Assembly (NCBI GenBank): GCA_047639415.1
Contig: JBLINP010000270.1
Span: 1 to 6,490 of the forward strand
Length of the DNA: 6,490 nucleotides
DNA from: OFTM34 sp047639415
GTDB taxonomy: Bacteria; Planctomycetota; UBA1135; GCA-002686595
Direction: 5' to 3'
Shown: in pieces, positions 1 to 6,490 of the stretch
Position numbering within the stretch: position 1 is the first letter of the stretch
Layout: every line of letters begins with the position of its first letter
Program-made: the position numbers and the translations under genes
The notes under the pieces: generated by a model
The model's database searches: none
Told to the model about the DNA's origin: nothing
Seen by the model: only the letters and a program-made list of their open reading frames with translations

Positions 1-2
1 TG

Positions 3-362
3 CAGCGCGGTGACCACGAGACTGCGCTCGCGGTCTTTCGCAGCGTGCTCGAAGACGATCCCGAGAACCCGGCTTCCCACTTCAACCTCGCGCAGGTCTT
101 GAACCTTCTCGATCGCTCGGGCGAGGCTCGGGAGCACCTCGTCCGCTCCATCGCGAACCGACCGGATTACTCGCACGCGCACTCTTTGCTTGGTGAGATC
201 GATGAGAGCGCCGGCCGTCACGAGGATGCGCTGGAACACTACCGAAACGCGCTCCGTTTCGAACCGAGTAACAAGTCCGCGCGCTATCGACTGTCCGCGT
301 TACTGCGTCGGCAGGGCCTCGACGACGAGGCCGATCGCGTAACGGCCGAAATCGGCGAATGA
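3..362 (+). CDS. TPR-repeat protein, C-terminal fragment (5' end outside window)
   Basis: The frame is open from the left edge, so only the last 119 codons are visible. The GTG at 45 is internal to a TPR helix and is not a convincing start. The fragment reads as consecutive tetratricopeptide repeats: the end of one (GDHETALAVFRSVLEDDPEN), a full unit beginning PASHFNLAQVL and ending NRPDY, a second full unit beginning SHAHSLLGEI and ending FEPSN, and a partial unit starting KSARYRLSALL. The spacing is about 34 residues, with the usual Gly/Ala/Leu and terminal Pro positions. TPR arrays are protein-protein interaction scaffolds and no catalytic motif is visible. The stop codon overlaps the start of the downstream CRTAC1-type lipoprotein gene, so the two are probably cotranscribed and translationally coupled. 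The specific partner is unknown; the CRTAC1-like protein or a complex containing it is the natural guess. N-terminal domains and any export signal lie outside the window. Confidence 0.88.
   Translation, partial: QRGDHETALAVFRSVLEDDPENPASHFNLAQVLNLLDRSGEAREHLVRSIANRPDYSHAHSLLGEIDESAGRHEDALEHYRNALRFEPSNKSARYRLSALLRRQGLDDEADRVTAEIGE
359..362 (+). promoter_or_regulatory. ATGA stop/start overlap (translational coupling)
   Basis: The TGA of the TPR gene (360-362) overlaps the ATG of the CRTAC1-like gene (359-361). No strong purine-rich ribosome binding site precedes the ATG; the nearest bases are cggcga. Termination-reinitiation coupling is therefore likely. This is inferred from layout, but the overlap itself is read directly. 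Confidence 0.65.
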
Positions 363-2056
363 GACCTACGTTCGGGGTTCTACTTCTCCTTAGTCCGCTT
401 TCGGCCTGTGGAGAAAGCATGCCCGCCGAACCGCCGCCCATTCGCTTCGTCGAGCGCATCGAGTCGAGTGGTATCAATTTCATCGATACGCACGGGCGTG
501 TCGGAACCGCCAAGTTGCACCTCGTCGAATCGATGGGCGGCGGTGTCGGAATGATCGACTTCGACGCGGACGGCGACCTGGATCTTTTCTTCGCGAACGG
601 CGACGCGCACGACGGATCGGAAGCGGGTGCGAGCCGACTCTTTCAGAACGACGGCGGCTTTGCCTTCTCGGACGTGAGCGCGAAGGCCGGATTGGAGCTG
701 CGGCGAGACGCGACCGGCGTTGCGGTCGGGGACATCGACAACGATGGGTTCGACGACCTCTTTGTCGGCGTACATGGAGCGAACGTCCTCCTGCGCAATC
801 GCGGCGACGGCAGCTTCGAGGACATCTCCGCTGCGGCTGGCGTTGACGACGAAGGCTATGCTGCGTCCGTGGCCTTCGCCGACCTAGACGGGGACGGCGA
901 CCTCGACCTCTTCGTTTGCAACTACTACATCTGGGATCAGCCCACGATCGAGCTCTCGTTGAAGGGCGGCAATTTTCGAGGCGCTCAAGTGCTAGCGGGC
1001 CCCCGTGGCTTTCGCGGTGCGCCCGACGTCTTGTACCGCAATCGTTTCTCCGACTCCGGCGAGCCGCGTTTCGACGACGCCACCCTGGAGTCCGGTTTGG
1101 GTGAGTCGACTTCGTTCGCTCTGGGCGTGGTCGCGGTCGACTTCGACGATGATGGCGACGTCGATCTCTACGTCGCCAACGACTCGGAAGCAAACTCGCT
1201 CTTCGTGAACGACGGCAGCATGCACTTCACCGACCTCGGCCTGATTTCCGGTGCAGCGTTCGACCGCTCGGGCAACGCCCAAGCTGGGATGGGAGTCGAT
1301 TGTCGCGACGTGGATGGAGACGCGTTCGGCGATTTATTCATGACCAACTTCTCGCACGACTACAACACGCTCTACCACAATCTGGGTCGTGGCTTATTCG
1401 AGGATGTGAGCAGCCGCGCCGGGCTCGTCGCACCGTCCTTTCACGAGCTCGGATTCGGCTGCGTCTTTCTCGACGCCGACCTGGACGGAGACAACGACCT
1501 CGCGGTTGCGAACGGTCACGTCTTTCCAAACATTGGAGCCACTCCGCTCAACACGACCTACGAGCAGAGCAATCAAGTCTTCGAGAATCAGGGCCAGTCC
1601 TTCCGCGCCGTCGAGACTCCGTGGGAGTCCAGTCTTCCGTCGGCCGTTTCGCGCGGACTCGCACGCGGCGACTTGGACGGGGACGGACGCGAAGACCTGG
1701 TCTTCACCAACCTGAACGGGCCTCCTTCATTGATGCGGAACGAGACGAAGTCCAGTGCGCCCGTGGTTCTGCGATTGGTCGGCAGCGAGAGCAATCGCAA
1801 CGCGGTCGGCGCTCGTGTCACGGTGGAACGAAAGGGAGTCGCTCCGCGCACCTACCGCATTCTGGGCGGCACGTCTTATCTCAGCGCGTCGTCGCGTGAA
1901 ATCGTGATCGGACTGGCCGGGGCCAAGACCTGCCAGGTAAGCGTGCGTTGGCCGGCCGGCGGGCAGTTCATCCTGACAGAGGTCGAGGCGGGGACGCGGG
2001 TCACCCTTGTCGAGGGCTCGGACGCGCCTCGCGTGGAGCCCCTCGAACCGCACTAG
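359..2056 (+). CDS. CRTAC1-family lipoprotein: FG-GAP/VCBS repeats with C-terminal ASPIC/UnbV domain
   Basis: A 565-residue exported protein. The N-terminus is a short hydrophobic stretch ending in lipobox LSAC, with Cys17 as the predicted lipidated residue; Gly at +2 suggests it is not retained at the inner membrane. Seven calcium-loop motifs of the DxDxDGxxD type start near residues 67, 125, 175, 261, 317, 372 and 438, as in FG-GAP/VCBS integrin-like propellers. The loop at 317 (DVDGDAFGD) has Ala at the usual Gly position. The segment AGPRGFRGAPDVLYRN is characteristic of CRTAC1-like proteins. The C-terminus (about 469-551), including GARVTVERKG and RILGGTSYLSASS, matches the ASPIC/UnbV domain. 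No enzymatic activity is established for the family; a calcium-stabilised surface or periplasmic interaction module is the likely role. The ATG was chosen because it gives an intact lipoprotein signal and overlaps the upstream TPR stop. TPR plus CRTAC1 neighbours recur in environmental bacteria. The family assignment is firm and the biological role is not. Confidence 0.93.
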   Translation: MRPTFGVLLLLSPLSACGESMPAEPPPIRFVERIESSGINFIDTHGRVGTAKLHLVESMGGGVGMIDFDADGDLDLFFANGDAHDGSEAGASRLFQNDGGFAFSDVSAKAGLELRRDATGVAVGDIDNDGFDDLFVGVHGANVLLRNRGDGSFEDISAAAGVDDEGYAASVAFADLDGDGDLDLFVCNYYIWDQPTIELSLKGGNFRGAQVLAGPRGFRGAPDVLYRNRFSDSGEPRFDDATLESGLGESTSFALGVVAVDFDDDGDVDLYVANDSEANSLFVNDGSMHFTDLGLISGAAFDRSGNAQAGMGVDCRDVDGDAFGDLFMTNFSHDYNTLYHNLGRGLFEDVSSRAGLVAPSFHELGFGCVFLDADLDGDNDLAVANGHVFPNIGATPLNTTYEQSNQVFENQGQSFRAVETPWESSLPSAVSRGLARGDLDGDGREDLVFTNLNGPPSLMRNETKSSAPVVLRLVGSESNRNAVGARVTVERKGVAPRTYRILGGTSYLSASSREIVIGLAGAKTCQVSVRWPAGGQFILTEVEAGTRVTLVEGSDAPRVEPLEPH

Positions 2057-2091
2057 TGACCACAGATAAGGGCGCCGCGGACTTCGAGATG

Positions 2092-3243
2092 TCAACGGCT
2101 CTCGTACACGATTACTTGCCGCGTAACGAGGCCTCTTACCGGATCGTAGACGACCCCCCTGAGCGCAGCCGAATTCGCTGACGGCTCATAGCTGTAGCTG
2201 TAGTGGCTCTGGAATTGCGTCGCAGGCACGGGTTCGGCCGTTGGCAATACGCCCACCAACGCGTCAGAGATAGCACTTCGTCCTTCGACGCTAGTGCTCA
2301 ACAGGTGAGGCGTGTTTGGAATAAACGCCAGTGAAGCGAAGCTCGTCACAGCATTGAAAAAATGCAGCGAAAGCGGCACTGCGTTCGTACAGTCGAGAGC
2401 GCCAATCAGCATGATAAAATCAGTTGTGGGATAATCGAGGATTGCACCGGGATGCAGAAGGCTGTTGGCCTCCAACTCGCCCGGTTCTGGATCGACGACA
2501 ACCTGCTGACAAGCGACTTGGTTTTCGGTCGTACATTCTGGCACTCCACACTCCATGACGCCTGCGGGGACGTTGGCCGGACAAATACTGAGCCATTCGG
2601 GTGAAGAGGGAATATCGCAGGCAAAGTCGAGTCGCGAGAACGGCGGTCCGCTCGTCAGGACAACGCGATCGAGGATTGAGCTTAGATCCCAAGTTGTCAG
2701 CGCGTAGGCAATTTCTGCGGCACCGGCGGAGTTCCCCGTTGCACAAAAGGTTCCTGTCGTATGAACGTTTTCGTGTACCCAGTTCAGCAGCGTGGCGTAT
2801 CGAACGGACTGTTGCTTCACGCCTTCGCCCGTCGAGAACCACCCGGCGCTCCAACGTCGGTCGACAACTCGATGGCCAGCCGCCAATAGCTCGGTGATCA
2901 ACAGGTCTCCTCCCGCTGTCTCGCTGTAAAACAGTTCGCCGGGCCCTCCAGAACTCAGCAGCACGGTTCCGATCAGCGGAGTTGAAGCGGCGGGTTCGAT
3001 GATCCGAACTTCGACGTCGAGCGCTCCTGTGTCCTCGCTCTCAATCCGCAACACCACACAGGTTGTGTTTGGGAAATTGCCGGAGCCGCTCGGGCACGAG
3101 TCGGGCAGCACCGTCGCTGAAGCTGACGGAGGTTCTTCCGGTTCGACTATCGCCTCGCTCGCGCTGCCACCTCCGGTTCCGCAGGAGAACGCGAACTGCG
3201 CACATACGAGGAGCCCCAACCAATTTATTCGAATCCTGTACAT
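2092..3243 (-). CDS. Exported cysteine-rich alpha/beta-hydrolase, family not recognised
   Basis: A 383-residue protein. The N-terminus has basic residues (Arg3, Arg5), a hydrophobic core and then AFSC with Cys21 followed by a Gly/Ser-rich linker. This is a plausible but imperfect lipobox (Ala at -3, Phe at -2), so ordinary Sec cleavage is an alternative. From about residue 90 the fold reads as alpha/beta-hydrolase: strand and oxyanion-type turn LLSSGGPG (95-102), nucleophile elbow GNSAG (170-174, Ser172), candidate acid Asp284 in MLIGALD and candidate His313 in NTPH. Order and spacing fit a Ser-Asp-His triad. Between elbow and acid lies an insertion with Cys209, 221, 232, 237 and 245. Further cysteines at 50, 62, 167 and 285 suggest disulfides outside the cytoplasm. 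The substrate is unknown; an esterase, lipase or peptidase role is possible. The start is constrained by an in-frame TAG three codons upstream of the ATG. The gene is convergent with the CRTAC1-like gene and divergent from the amidohydrolase. It looks less GC-rich than the CRTAC1-like gene in sampled lines. Confidence 0.85.
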   Translation of the reverse strand: MYRIRINWLGLLVCAQFAFSCGTGGGSASEAIVEPEEPPSASATVLPDSCPSGSGNFPNTTCVVLRIESEDTGALDVEVRIIEPAASTPLIGTVLLSSGGPGELFYSETAGGDLLITELLAAGHRVVDRRWSAGWFSTGEGVKQQSVRYATLLNWVHENVHTTGTFCATGNSAGAAEIAYALTTWDLSSILDRVVLTSGPPFSRLDFACDIPSSPEWLSICPANVPAGVMECGVPECTTENQVACQQVVVDPEPGELEANSLLHPGAILDYPTTDFIMLIGALDCTNAVPLSLHFFNAVTSFASLAFIPNTPHLLSTSVEGRSAISDALVGVLPTAEPVPATQFQSHYSYSYEPSANSAALRGVVYDPVRGLVTRQVIVYESR

Positions 3244-3293
3244 ACCGGACTAGGCTTCTTAACGCGGCAATCGTACCTCCGCTTAGAACCCTC

Positions 3294-3356
3294 GCTGAAT
3301 CTTATCGCGTAGCGCTCATTCGAGCGGTCCGTTTTGGCGACTTCGCCAGATTCAGC
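3294..3356. other. Inverted-repeat element foldable as a three-way junction
   Basis: A perfect 9-bp inverted repeat, GCTGAATCT (3294-3302) and AGATTCAGC (3348-3356), encloses two further hairpins. The first is CGCTC-ATTC-GAGCG (3313-3326), with a 5-bp stem and a 4-base loop. The second is GGCG-ACTT-CGCC (3336-3347), with a 4-bp stem and a 4-base loop, directly abutting the closing stem. Together they form a compact cloverleaf-like three-way junction on either strand. The element sits in the untranslated leader side of both divergent genes: 51 bases from the - strand start and 134 bases from the + strand start. Candidates are a dispersed palindromic repeat (REP/MITE-like), a structured leader RNA or a small RNA. 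It matches no riboswitch or tRNA I know. The base pairing is read directly; the function is unknown. Confidence 0.55.
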
Positions 3357-3418
3357 TTGCTCGGGATCGCCTATTCGCTTTTTGGCATTCCCTACTGAGT
3401 AAAATCCCTGCCTCGCGA

Positions 3419-3443
3419 TTCGCCCGCTCTTGATCTGGGCGAA
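3419..3443. other. 7-bp inverted repeat upstream of the amidohydrolase gene
   Basis: TTCGCCC (3419-3425) pairs perfectly with GGGCGAA (3437-3443) around an 11-base spacer; one extra G-U pair would leave a 9-base loop. It ends 47 bases before the ATG at 3491 and is not followed by a T-run on either strand, so it does not look like a canonical intrinsic terminator. It could be an operator dyad or a leader hairpin. A chance occurrence in GC-rich DNA cannot be excluded. Confidence 0.35.
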
Positions 3444-3490
3444 ATTGTCATTTGCCGTTAGCCTCACAGGCCCCTCCCTCAAAGAACGCT

Positions 3491-6490
3491 ATGACCACTC
3501 AATCTTCTTTCCGCGCCACTCAATTCATTACGACCAGCTGCATGCTGTTTGGCTTTTTCGCGCTAGCGACAGCAACCCCAGCTTTTGCTGTCCAAGATGA
3601 CGGTGAGACAGAAGAAGTAGCCGATTGGGACGTCGACCAACCGCCCGGAGAGGCGCTTCATGTCGATCTCGATGTGACCACGGGAACTTGGTTGAGCCTG
3701 GACCTTAGTCCCGATGGAAAAGAGATCGCCTTTGATTTGCTCGGCGACATCTACGTGATTCCATTCCTCGGCGGCGAAGCGCGAGCGCTAACCAGCGGAA
3801 TGGCGTGGGACATGCAGCCTCGTTATAGCCCGGATGGGAAGTCGATCGCCTTTACCAGTGACCGCGCGGGCGGCGACAATTTGTGGGTTATGGATCGGGA
3901 CGGTCAGAATCCTGAAGCGGTGACGAGCGAGAGCTTTCGACTTGTAAATAGTCCGGCTTGGACTCCCGACGGCCGCGCGATTATCGGACGCAAGCACTTC
4001 TCAAGTCGACGTTCGATTGGCGCGGGTGAAATTTGGATGTACCACCGCTCTGGCGCTGATGGGCTCCAAATGACGGAGAAGCTCGGCAAGCAAAAGGATC
4101 TCGGTGAACCAGTGTTTTCGCCGGATGGCCGGTACCTCTACTACAGCTTCGATGCGACTCCCGGTTCGACTTTCGAATACAGCAAAGACTCCACCAAGCA
4201 AATTTATCAGATCGATCGACTCGACACGGAGACCGGAGAGATCCGCGCGATTGTCACGGGTCCCGGTGGCGCATGTCGACCGACGCCTTCACCGGATGGA
4301 ACCAAGCTCGCCTTTGTGCGTCGCTCTGATTTCATTTCCACGCTGTTCATACTCGACCTCGAATCCGGTCAAGCTCGTCCGGTTTTCGCGCCACTCGAGC
4401 GCGACATGCAGGAAACCTGGGCTATTCATGGCGTCTATCCGACCATGGCTTGGACTCCCGATTCCAATCAGATTGTGTTGTATGCCAAAGGCACGATTCA
4501 ACGCGTAAACATCGCTAGTGGCAAAACTACGCCAATTCCGTTCCACGTCAAAGACACGCGCGAAGTGCGCGAAGCGGTTCGGTTTGCCGTCGATGTGGCG
4601 CCGACGCAATTCGACGTGAAGTGCTTGCGCGAGGTCGCCGTGTCGCCGGACGAAGCGGCAGTCGTTTATCAAGCGCTGGGCAAGTTATGGACGCGCAGTT
4701 TGCCGGAAGGCACGCCGCGACGATTGACGAACGAAGAGCAGCGCTTCGAGTTCTATCCTTCGACAAGTCGCGATGGATCCAAGATCGCTTACGTTACATG
4801 GGATGACGAGGAATTGGGAGCCATCTGGATTGTCAATGCAGACGGCAGTCAACCGAAGCAAGTGACGACCGAAAAGGGCCATTACATCACGCCGGTTTTC
4901 TCACCCGATGGTGATAGCCTCGTCTATCACAAAGTCGGTGGCGGTTACATCACCTCTCCCTTGTGGTCTTACGAGACCGGAATTTATCGGATCGATCTAA
5001 ACGGCGGCGAGCCGGAACTCATCACCCGTCACGGTAGCGATCCGCAATTCGGCAATGACAACGAGCGCTTGTTCCTGGTTCGCGACGAATACGAAGAGGA
5101 TTCCGATCGCCACGCTTTGATCTCCATTCGGCTTTCCGATCGCGTCGAGTTCGAACACTTCTCGAGTGCCAACGCCGTCGAATGGGCACTTTCGCCCGAT
5201 GGTCAGTGGCTGGCGTTCTCCGAGCGCTACAAGACTTCAATCGTCCCGCTGCTGAAGACCGGTCGCAACATCGAGTTAAGCCCATCCACCACTGCGCTCC
5301 CCATTGCCAGCGTCTCTCACGATGCTGGTGAAAACCTGCAGTTCTCCGGCGACTCCAAAAGTCTCTACTGGTCCCTCGGACCCGTACTTTACGAACGCGA
5401 ACTCACCGAAGCCTTCGCCTTCCTCACCGGCGCTCCCGAAGAATTGCCCGAGCCTGTTAGCGAGGGCACCAACATCGCCTTTGCGCACCCGACCGTCGAA
5501 GCCAGCGGAACCTACGCGCTCACCGGCGCACGCCTAATCACCATGCAAGGTGATCTAATCATCGAATCCGGCACAATCGTAGTTCGCGACAATCGCATCG
5601 CGGCCGTTGGGCCTGCCGACCAAATAGCTTTCGAACCTGGAGTCCCGTCGATCGACTGCGCGGGGCTAACTATTATGCCGGGCATCGTCGATGCTCACGC
5701 GCACGGCGGCCATGCCATGAACGGTTTGACCCCGCAAGAGAACTGGATTCATCACGCCAACCTCGCGTTTGGCGTCACGACGATTCACGATCCGTCGAAC
5801 GACACGAACTCGATCTTCGCGTCCTCCGAACTCGCGCGAGCCGGACTTGTGCTTTCACCGCGCACCTTCTCAACGGGCACGATTCTCTACGGCGCGCAAG
5901 GATCCTTTCGAGCCGAAGTCGATTCGCTCGACGACGCGCTTGGTCACCTTCGACGCTTGAAAGCTGTCGGCGCCATTTCCGTCAAGAGCTACAACCAACC
6001 GCGTCGTGATCAACGTCAACAAGTGCTCGAAGCGGCGCGCCAATTGGAAATCATGGTCGTGCCGGAAGGTGGCTCGCTCTTCCAACACAACATGACCATG
6101 GTGATCGATGGTCACACCGGCATCGAACACAGTTTGCCTGTCGAACGCATCTACGATGACGTCAAACAACTCTGGGGTTCAACCGGCGTCGCCTACACGC
6201 CGACTCTCGTCGTTGGTTACGGCGGAATTTGGGGCGAGAACTACTGGTACGACACGATGGATGTTTGGCGTCACGAACGCCTGCGCAGCTTTGTCCCGCG
6301 CTCGATCATCGAACCGCGTTCTAGGCGCAGGCCGAAAGCACCGCTCGAGGATTACAACCACTTGCGCAGTGCGAGCATCACGAAAGACCTCATCGATGCT
6401 GGTGGTAAAGTTCAGGTAGGAGCGCACGGGCAATTGGCCGGACTCGCTGCTCATTGGGAAATTTGGATGTTCGAGCAAGGCGGCATGACC
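3491..6490 (+). CDS. Exported PD40 beta-propeller-amidohydrolase fusion protein (3' end outside window)
   Basis: The frame is open for 1000 codons to the right edge. The family, as I recall it, runs somewhat beyond this, so only the last part of the amidohydrolase domain should be missing. Residues 1-33 are a Sec signal peptide (Arg8, hydrophobic 17-28, AFA cleavage before Val34), placing the protein in the periplasm or outside. TolB/PD40-type motifs (SPDG or variants) occur at residues 73, 113, 158, 210, 267, 322, 385, 426, 471 and 568, with a degenerate one near 619, enough for one or two propellers. The amidohydrolase domain begins near 674 (TYALTGARLITMQGD). It has the metal-binding HxH (His736, His738 in VDAHAH), the candidate carboxylated Lys832 (SVKSYNQ) and His880 (GIEH). 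The expected strand-5 His is replaced by Glu859 (VPEGGS) and the expected catalytic Asp by His979 (GAHGQ). The ATG is preferred because it gives a complete signal peptide; an in-frame TGA lies at 3431. The gene is divergent from the alpha/beta-hydrolase. The substrate is unknown; a peptide or other amide is possible. Confidence 0.92.
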   Translation, partial: MTTQSSFRATQFITTSCMLFGFFALATATPAFAVQDDGETEEVADWDVDQPPGEALHVDLDVTTGTWLSLDLSPDGKEIAFDLLGDIYVIPFLGGEARALTSGMAWDMQPRYSPDGKSIAFTSDRAGGDNLWVMDRDGQNPEAVTSESFRLVNSPAWTPDGRAIIGRKHFSSRRSIGAGEIWMYHRSGADGLQMTEKLGKQKDLGEPVFSPDGRYLYYSFDATPGSTFEYSKDSTKQIYQIDRLDTETGEIRAIVTGPGGACRPTPSPDGTKLAFVRRSDFISTLFILDLESGQARPVFAPLERDMQETWAIHGVYPTMAWTPDSNQIVLYAKGTIQRVNIASGKTTPIPFHVKDTREVREAVRFAVDVAPTQFDVKCLREVAVSPDEAAVVYQALGKLWTRSLPEGTPRRLTNEEQRFEFYPSTSRDGSKIAYVTWDDEELGAIWIVNADGSQPKQVTTEKGHYITPVFSPDGDSLVYHKVGGGYITSPLWSYETGIYRIDLNGGEPELITRHGSDPQFGNDNERLFLVRDEYEEDSDRHALISIRLSDRVEFEHFSSANAVEWALSPDGQWLAFSERYKTSIVPLLKTGRNIELSPSTTALPIASVSHDAGENLQFSGDSKSLYWSLGPVLYERELTEAFAFLTGAPEELPEPVSEGTNIAFAHPTVEASGTYALTGARLITMQGDLIIESGTIVVRDNRIAAVGPADQIAFEPGVPSIDCAGLTIMPGIVDAHAHGGHAMNGLTPQENWIHHANLAFGVTTIHDPSNDTNSIFASSELARAGLVLSPRTFSTGTILYGAQGSFRAEVDSLDDALGHLRRLKAVGAISVKSYNQPRRDQRQQVLEAARQLEIMVVPEGGSLFQHNMTMVIDGHTGIEHSLPVERIYDDVKQLWGSTGVAYTPTLVVGYGGIWGENYWYDTMDVWRHERLRSFVPRSIIEPRSRRRPKAPLEDYNHLRSASITKDLIDAGGKVQVGAHGQLAGLAAHWEIWMFEQGGMT

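Larger units (their letters stand above)
3244..3490. promoter_or_regulatory. Divergent intergenic region serving two exported hydrolases
   Basis: This 247-base gap separates the divergent starts at 3243 (- strand) and 3491 (+ strand), so promoters for both genes should lie here or be shared. I found no complete sigma70-type pair. Isolated elements on the + strand are TTGGCA (3382-3387), TAAAAT (3400-3405) and TTGTCA (3445-3450), but their spacings do not combine properly. The region does contain clear secondary-structure potential, listed separately. Neither start has a strong Shine-Dalgarno sequence at normal distance. The promoter role is inferred from gene orientation only. Confidence 0.5.

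Noticed and set aside
345..356. Small dyad GCCGAAATCGGC just before the CRTAC1-like start codon
   Set aside because: It is only 12 bases, lies inside the TPR coding sequence, and is the kind of short palindrome that is frequent in GC-rich DNA.
480..1193. Long arginine-rich - strand open frame opposite the CRTAC1-like gene
   Set aside because: It is a low-complexity shadow produced by GC-biased codons and the repeated Asp/Gly-rich calcium loops on the + strand. It has no domain and no start context.
2057..2091. Possible bidirectional terminator in the 35-base gap between the convergent genes
   Set aside because: The gap contains the 6-base palindrome GGCGCC but no usable stem-loop and no T-run on either strand. 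Termination may occur inside the opposing gene or be Rho-dependent.
2186..2203. Short direct repeat (agctgt/agctgtag) near the 3' end of the alpha/beta-hydrolase
   Set aside because: It encodes the HYSYSY stretch of the protein and is too short to suggest a mobile element or a regulatory repeat.
3382..3405. Sigma70-like promoter TTGGCA/TAAAAT upstream of the amidohydrolase gene
   Set aside because: Each hexamer matches consensus at five of six positions, but the spacer is only 12 bases, too short for a functional pair.
3225..3482. An 85-codon open frame on the - strand covering the divergent intergenic region and overlapping the alpha/beta-hydrolase start
   Set aside because: It has no recognisable domain and no clear ribosome binding site, it overlaps the start of a well-supported gene in another frame, and it spans the inverted-repeat element. 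It is more likely a chance open frame, or part of a repeat, than a gene. Multiple genomic copies or a mapped peptide would change this.

Overview
This window comes from a moderately GC-rich Gram-negative-type bacterium. Three of the four genes carry export signals and two of those look like lipoproteins, which implies an outer membrane and periplasm. The lineage cannot be fixed from the sequence. A TPR protein next to a CRTAC1-type (FG-GAP/VCBS plus ASPIC/UnbV) lipoprotein, together with a large exported propeller-amidohydrolase, is a mix I associate with environmental Planctomycetota, Myxococcota, Acidobacteriota and similar groups. No mobile element, CRISPR array, tRNA or rRNA was seen.

Layout. 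(1) Bases 3-362, + strand: the C-terminal end of a tetratricopeptide-repeat protein, cut by the left edge. (2) Bases 359-2056, + strand: a 565-residue CRTAC1-family lipoprotein that overlaps the TPR gene through ATGA, so the two are almost certainly one operon. (3) Bases 2092-3243, - strand: a 383-residue exported, cysteine-rich alpha/beta-hydrolase of no family I recognise, convergent with gene 2 across a 35-base gap. (4) Bases 3244-3490: a 247-base divergent intergenic region holding a 63-base three-way-junction-like inverted-repeat structure (3294-3356) and a second 7-bp hairpin (3419-3443). (5) Bases 3491-6490, + strand: 1000 codons, open at the right edge, of an exported protein with at least ten PD40 beta-propeller motifs followed by an amidohydrolase domain.

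How they may work together. The TPR and CRTAC1 proteins form a coupled unit, probably involved in protein-protein or surface interactions. The alpha/beta-hydrolase and the propeller-amidohydrolase are divergent, share one upstream region and are both exported, so common control of two extracytoplasmic hydrolases is possible, though not shown. The best points for follow-up are the atypical active-site residues of the amidohydrolase domain (Glu where a His ligand is expected, His where the catalytic Asp is expected) and the structured intergenic element. I did not see a clear novel defence or mobile system here.
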